A stretch of 64,000 nt of DNA from NCBI GenBank assembly GCA_046546375.1, contig JBKGXV010000001.1:62001-126000 (forward strand), in the 5' to 3' direction. This DNA comes from JAEZKC01 sp046546375. Lineage in GTDB: Bacteria > Fibrobacterota > Chitinivibrionia > Chitinivibrionales > Chitinispirillaceae. The notes under the pieces are model-generated. The model was not told where the DNA came from. It searched no databases and saw only the letters and a program-made list of their open reading frames with translations. Positions 60,687-64,000 of this stretch are shown here, in pieces. The position numbers and the translations under genes are program-made. Each line of letters begins with the position of its first letter. The stretch's first letter is position 1.

Positions 60687-61802
60687 ATGAAAAAAGGTAT
60701 CAGCAAGGTTGTAGCCACCTTCTTGATATTATGGTTTCCGGTCTGTACTGTCCTTGCTTCAGATGACTGGAGTGATTTTGACGAGGATCTTCCACCGGTT
60801 TATGATGAAACTGAAACAGAAGAAGAGACAACCTCCGAAGATGACACCTCCTATGATACTGAATCGGATTCATATGAGTACGGAACCGATTCAGACTATT
60901 CCTCGTATGAATCAGACGAGTCGGAAACTGCAACAACAGAATCATCTTATGGTACCGAATCATATAGTGAGGAGTCCTACGATACCGAAACTGCTCCGGT
61001 AAGTTCTGAAGAGGAAACGGAATATACTGAGACCGATCCCTCTTATGGAGAGGAATCTTTCTACGGTTCGGAATCGGAGACCACATCTTCAGACAGCGAA
61101 GACTCTTCCTATGGTACTGAAACAGCTGTTACTGAGGAATCATCTACCGATGACGCGTCCTATTCTGATGATACGGAGGATTCCGCTTTCGATTTTGTGG
61201 AAATCAAAAAGCATGAAAGGCATGCTGAAAGTCAGTTTCAGAATGCGATTATCGAAGGAGTGCAGGTAACCACGGAGGAGGGTGCCAGCTCAGATGAGAA
61301 GGTTGTTACGTGTTATTTTATTTTCAGAGATTTGCCTTCCAATTATTTCTATGATGTTGATCATAAAAATAAAGAACTCGTTTTCGAATTCAACGATACC
61401 AGGACAGGCAATTCACCTGTCACCACTGTCAGAGAAGATCCCATAACTGGTTTTGAAATAGAGGAGATGCAGGTTGATGCAAACAGGGATATTAAGGGGC
61501 TTAAGCCGGAGTGGCATGATCAGATAAGAGTGACTTTTGATCTGAAGAAAATTCCTGTGTTCACGGTGAGTGATGAACACGACATCATTTCTTTCAAGTA
61601 TAAATGGACAACCAATCCGGAAAAAGTCGATATGTATGTGCAGAAAGGCAAATTTCCCACGGTATTTCTCTGGTCTGGTGTCGGTTTGGGAAGTCTTGGG
61701 GTGGGTCTGCTTTCCTACTTTCTGCTGAAAGAGCCGCCAAAGCCGAAGATTGATCCGACTCTTAAGGATAATGATCTGCCCCGTAGGGAGGTGGAACAGT
61801 AA
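60687..61802 (+). CDS. secreted acidic Tyr/Ser/Glu-rich protein with AMIN-like domain and C-terminal membrane anchor
   Basis: A 371-residue exported protein; GGGGGA precedes the ATG at 60687. The signal peptide is ISKVVATFLILWFPVCTVLA. Residues about 25-168 are a low-complexity, very acidic segment with degenerate repeats of the SYGTES type (SYGTES, SYGEES, FYGSES, SYGTET). Residues about 180-310 look like an AMIN-type beta domain (VVTCYFIFRDLPSNYFYDVD, ISFKYKWT). One hydrophobic segment at about 325-347 is followed by a short basic/proline tail, so the protein is probably anchored at its C-terminus. I do not recognise the full-length family. Confidence 0.65.
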   Translation: MKKGISKVVATFLILWFPVCTVLASDDWSDFDEDLPPVYDETETEEETTSEDDTSYDTESDSYEYGTDSDYSSYESDESETATTESSYGTESYSEESYDTETAPVSSEEETEYTETDPSYGEESFYGSESETTSSDSEDSSYGTETAVTEESSTDDASYSDDTEDSAFDFVEIKKHERHAESQFQNAIIEGVQVTTEEGASSDEKVVTCYFIFRDLPSNYFYDVDHKNKELVFEFNDTRTGNSPVTTVREDPITGFEIEEMQVDANRDIKGLKPEWHDQIRVTFDLKKIPVFTVSDEHDIISFKYKWTTNPEKVDMYVQKGKFPTVFLWSGVGLGSLGVGLLSYFLLKEPPKPKIDPTLKDNDLPRREVEQ

Positions 61803-61832
61803 GCCAGCAGTAATTCAGGGTTCGATTCGGGA

Positions 61833-61860
61833 GGGAGTACCATTGTACTCCCTTTTTTTA
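61833..61860 (+). terminator. rho-independent terminator after the acidic protein gene
   Basis: GGGAGTAC (61834-61841) pairs perfectly with GTACTCCC (61846-61853) around CATT and is followed by seven Ts. It lies about 30 bases after the stop codon. Confidence 0.95.
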
Positions 61861-61988
61861 TGAACGTTGGATTAGCATTTTAATCAAGGATGATACTATT
61901 TTCTCTGAGTACGGCTGCCAGATGGAGCGGCAAAGATATCAGAGTGCATGTTCGGAGCAGTTTGTCTACTGAAACGGAGTGTTTGAGT

Positions 61989-62672
61989 ATGACTCCAGAT
62001 GAAATCGAGGAGTTGGCTTCCAGAGTTCCTTTGTTCGGCAATCTGAACGCTCGTGAACGCAAGACCATATGTTCTGTTATGGTTGCGCGGGAATTCGGTC
62101 CTGGAGAAGTGATTTTGAGGGAGGATGACGATGATTCTCATACATTCTTCATCATTGCGACCGGTTTGGTGCACGTAGCAGTTCTTTCTTCTGAAGGAAA
62201 GCAGACTATACTTGCCACTTTGAAACGGGGGGAGTTTTTCGGTGAAATGGCGATTCTGGATGGAGAACCCCGCAGCGCGTCTGTTATAGCTGCTCAGAGA
62301 TGCATTCTGCTGATGTTGTACAGAAGAGATTTTCTGCAGGTTCTTCAGGATTATCCCAAAATATCCATACATATGTTGATAGAAATGTCAAGTCGTCTCA
62401 GGAAGTCCAACCGTCACATCAATACACTTTCTTTGATGAGCGTATATGGTAGAGTTGCCGAGGTGCTGCTTCAGATGGGGAGAGATCAGGGCAAAAAAAT
62501 CGATGGGATGATAGTGATTGAGAACAGGCCTACTCATCAGGTTATAGCAGATATGGCCGGAACGAGTCGGGAAACTGTTTCCAGGGTACTTTCACAGCTA
62601 CAGAAAAAACGTTATATCCATATAGATAGAAGGAAGATGGTGATTTTAAATGAAGAAAAACTATACGATTAG
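61989..62672 (+). CDS. Crp/Fnr family transcription regulator
   Basis: A 227-residue regulator. The N-terminal cyclic-nucleotide-binding fold has GEFFGEMAILDGEPRSASVIA, whose E and RSA match the cAMP phosphate pocket of Crp. It has no N-terminal FeS cysteines like Fnr. The C-terminal helix-turn-helix reads THQVIADMAGTSRETVSRVL. I placed the start at 61989, with GGAG nine bases upstream; the frame is open to 61890, but the extra 33 residues are not family-like. Its 3' end overlaps the PASTA gene by 23 bases. Confidence 0.9.
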   Translation: MTPDEIEELASRVPLFGNLNARERKTICSVMVAREFGPGEVILREDDDDSHTFFIIATGLVHVAVLSSEGKQTILATLKRGEFFGEMAILDGEPRSASVIAAQRCILLMLYRRDFLQVLQDYPKISIHMLIEMSSRLRKSNRHINTLSLMSVYGRVAEVLLQMGRDQGKKIDGMIVIENRPTHQVIADMAGTSRETVSRVLSQLQKKRYIHIDRRKMVILNEEKLYD

Positions 62673-63420
62673 TATACCCGTTGGTCTTTTCTGGAAAGTG
62701 TATGTGCCTGCGGCACTGGTTTTGTGTGGTGTGGGTTTTTTGGTCGGTTTGCTGGTGGTGGACAAGTTGGTTATGCCCAATATCGTTGGTGTGAATCGGG
62801 GAATGGTGGAGGTTCCAAATATTGAAGGCCTCCCTTACGAGGAAGGACGTCACAAATTGTATGGAGTGGGGTTGCTTACCGAAGTCCGCGACAAAGAGTT
62901 TGATGACAGTATTCAGGACGGTTCCATCATTAACCAGTATCCTGAATCCGGATCGAAAGTGAAAAAAGGCAGGAAAGTTGCTGCAACAGTCAGCAGAGGC
63001 AAGGAAATTGCTGCTATTCCGAGAGTGAAGCAGCTCTCGGAACGTCAGGCCCGAATCGAATTCAGAAAATATGGTTTTACATTGGGAAAAGTGAAAAAGA
63101 AGTATTCAAGCAGCTATCCTGAAGATATCGTTATTGATGCCTATCCTCCGGGGGGGACAACCATTTCCCGTTCCATGGAAGTTGATCTGATCGTATCGCG
63201 TGGTTCCAGGCCTACTCACGCTACAGTTCCCAACATAGTTGGTGAAAGTCTTGCCGAGGCTGAAAAGCAGATAAAAGAAAGTGGCTTGAAAGTGGGTAAG
63301 ATTACCTATCAGAACAGCTCCTCGCTGGTACCCGGGACCATCATCAGCCAGTCTGTTTCCCCCGGGGCCAAAGCACCTCTGGACAGTCATGTGAATATGG
63401 TGGTGTCAGTAATACGGTGA
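62650..63420 (+). CDS. membrane-anchored protein with three PASTA domains
   Basis: A 256-residue protein with a short cytosolic N-terminus and one membrane segment (about residues 16-40). Three PASTA repeats follow, at about 55-118 (VPNIEGLPYEEGRHKLYGVG), 120-188 (IPRVKQLSERQARIEF) and 192-256 (VPNIVGESLAEAEKQIKESG). PASTA domains bind peptidoglycan stem peptides or muropeptides in kinases and penicillin-binding proteins. Here no kinase or transpeptidase domain is attached. It overlaps the Crp-family gene by 23 bases, so the two are probably co-transcribed. Confidence 0.88.
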   Translation: MKKNYTISIPVGLFWKVYVPAALVLCGVGFLVGLLVVDKLVMPNIVGVNRGMVEVPNIEGLPYEEGRHKLYGVGLLTEVRDKEFDDSIQDGSIINQYPESGSKVKKGRKVAATVSRGKEIAAIPRVKQLSERQARIEFRKYGFTLGKVKKKYSSSYPEDIVIDAYPPGGTTISRSMEVDLIVSRGSRPTHATVPNIVGESLAEAEKQIKESGLKVGKITYQNSSSLVPGTIISQSVSPGAKAPLDSHVNMVVSVIR

Positions 63421-63436
63421 CTTTACCGGGAAGCTG

Positions 63437-63458
63437 AACGGCAAACGTTGAAATATTT
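63437..63458. repeat. short hairpin element, copy 2
   Basis: AACGGCAAACGTTGAAATAT and two further Ts match 25270-25291 at 20 of 22 positions. AACG and CGTT can pair around GCAAA. It lies in the short gap between the PASTA gene and the TPR lipoprotein gene. Confidence 0.3.
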
Positions 63459-63506
63459 CTTTGCTGGTTGCGTAATCTGCACACAATAGCTGAAAACGGG
63501 GTGAAA

Positions 63507-64000
63507 GTGAATAAGTGCTCAGATAAGAAAAAAAGCGGATTTCCTCTGCTGTTGTTCGGAATAGCGGTTTTAGCTTTTCTGCTTGGGGGATGTGCTCATA
63601 AGTTCCCTGTGATTCAGCCCGTCAGGACATCTCTTGAGACCGAACGTGCCAACAGAGCGCATGATTTTTTCGTGCAGGCCAGAGATTATGAAAGGCGGGG
63701 GATGGATGAAATGGCTCTGCGTCTCTACGAATTGGCCTACGAGTATGATTCCGAATCCAAGTTTCTGCGCAAAGTACTGCTGGGTAGATATACCCGTTCT
63801 GAAAATTATGCCAAGGCACTCATTCTCCTGAAAGGAGACAGAGAAATTTCTGACCTGGATAATGAGGAAAAACGGCTGCTGGTCTCAATTTATCTGAAAA
63901 TGGGTGAAATGGCCAAAGCTGCTGAAGTTATGGAGCTTATTGAGGAGAAAACAGAAGAGGAGATTTACTCTCTTGGTTTGGTTTATGAGTCTACAGGGCA
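63507..64000 (+). CDS. TPR-containing lipoprotein, N-terminal part (cut by window edge)
   Basis: An open frame from a GTG at 63507 to the window end (164 codons, no stop). The signal peptide ends in FLLGGC, a good lipobox (Cys about residue 34). Helical hairpins with TPR spacing follow: FFVQARDYERRGMDEMALRL and YEYDSESKFLRKVLL, then ENYAKALILLKGD and MGEMAKAAEVMELI. The protein is probably an outer-membrane-anchored scaffold. It lies 86 bases after the PASTA gene in the same direction. Its remaining length and partners are outside the window. Confidence 0.8.
   Translation, partial: MNKCSDKKKSGFPLLLFGIAVLAFLLGGCAHKFPVIQPVRTSLETERANRAHDFFVQARDYERRGMDEMALRLYELAYEYDSESKFLRKVLLGRYTRSENYAKALILLKGDREISDLDNEEKRLLVSIYLKMGEMAKAAEVMELIEEKTEEEIYSLGLVYESTG

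Noticed and set aside
1..64000. tRNA genes, rRNA, CRISPR arrays, insertion sequences, prophage or attachment sites
   Set aside because: I looked through the gaps and saw no cloverleaf, spaced direct repeats, transposase or integrase; all larger open frames fit ordinary genes.

Overview
The window looks like a core chromosomal segment of a Gram-negative, diderm bacterium, most likely from the Fibrobacterota (Fibrobacter / Chitinivibrionia side). The best lineage clue is a TIGR02147-type protein (31053-31889), a family I know mainly as a paralogous family of Fibrobacter. It sits next to a LamG lipoprotein. A PorP/SprF-like barrel and a FlgD-like C-terminal domain on a secreted protein also fit a lineage with type IX-like secretion. 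I see no insertion sequence, prophage, CRISPR array, rRNA or tRNA. The assignment rests on recognised motifs, not on database searches.

Layout. 1-7674 (minus strand) is the classic translation/transcription cluster rimP-nusA-infB-rbfA-nrnA-truB-ribF-rpsO, with rpsO cut by the window edge and a structured RNA leader in front of infB. cca follows at 7853-9181. 9438-11242 holds a TPR lipoprotein and an unknown gene. 11539-15475 is a sulfur-flavoured operon metA-cysE-thiS-thiG-thiH. 15661-22183 holds lineage-type genes: a secreted FGE-domain protein, a duplicated DUF1538 membrane protein coupled to a PII-like protein, and a degenerate HD-GYP protein. 22237-29023 is a mix of single genes: trpS, a membrane protein coupled to dus, an SDR, a predicted aminopeptidase lipoprotein, an ArfB-like factor, a nitroreductase and a methyltransferase.

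29410-31889 is the TIGR02147/LamG lipoprotein pair. 32016-33227 is an acyltransferase. 33327-38029 is a polyphosphate operon (ROK kinase, ppx, ppk). 38122-39358 is ispD/tag. 39443-43756 is argC-argB-argD-argG, closed by a terminator. 43937-46612 encodes a large secreted protein, divergent from smc (47000-50545). 50605-53644 pairs a cytosolic Ser/Thr kinase with a large protein of unknown function. 53859-57854 is a compact operon of two paralogous secreted beta-helix proteins plus a PorP/SprF-like barrel fused to TPRs, with its own promoter and terminator. 57978-60094 pairs a GT2 glycosyltransferase with a radical SAM protein. 60219-64000 (plus strand) carries acpS, an acidic Tyr/Ser/Glu-rich secreted protein, a Crp-family regulator, a PASTA protein and a truncated TPR lipoprotein.

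The most promising candidates for undescribed biology are the beta-helix/barrel-TPR operon, the DUF1538 + PII-like pair, the Sm-like-repeat/FGE exoprotein, the kinase + 714-residue protein pair, and the infB leader RNA. Start codons were chosen from ribosome binding sites and family length, and several differ from the longest open frame.
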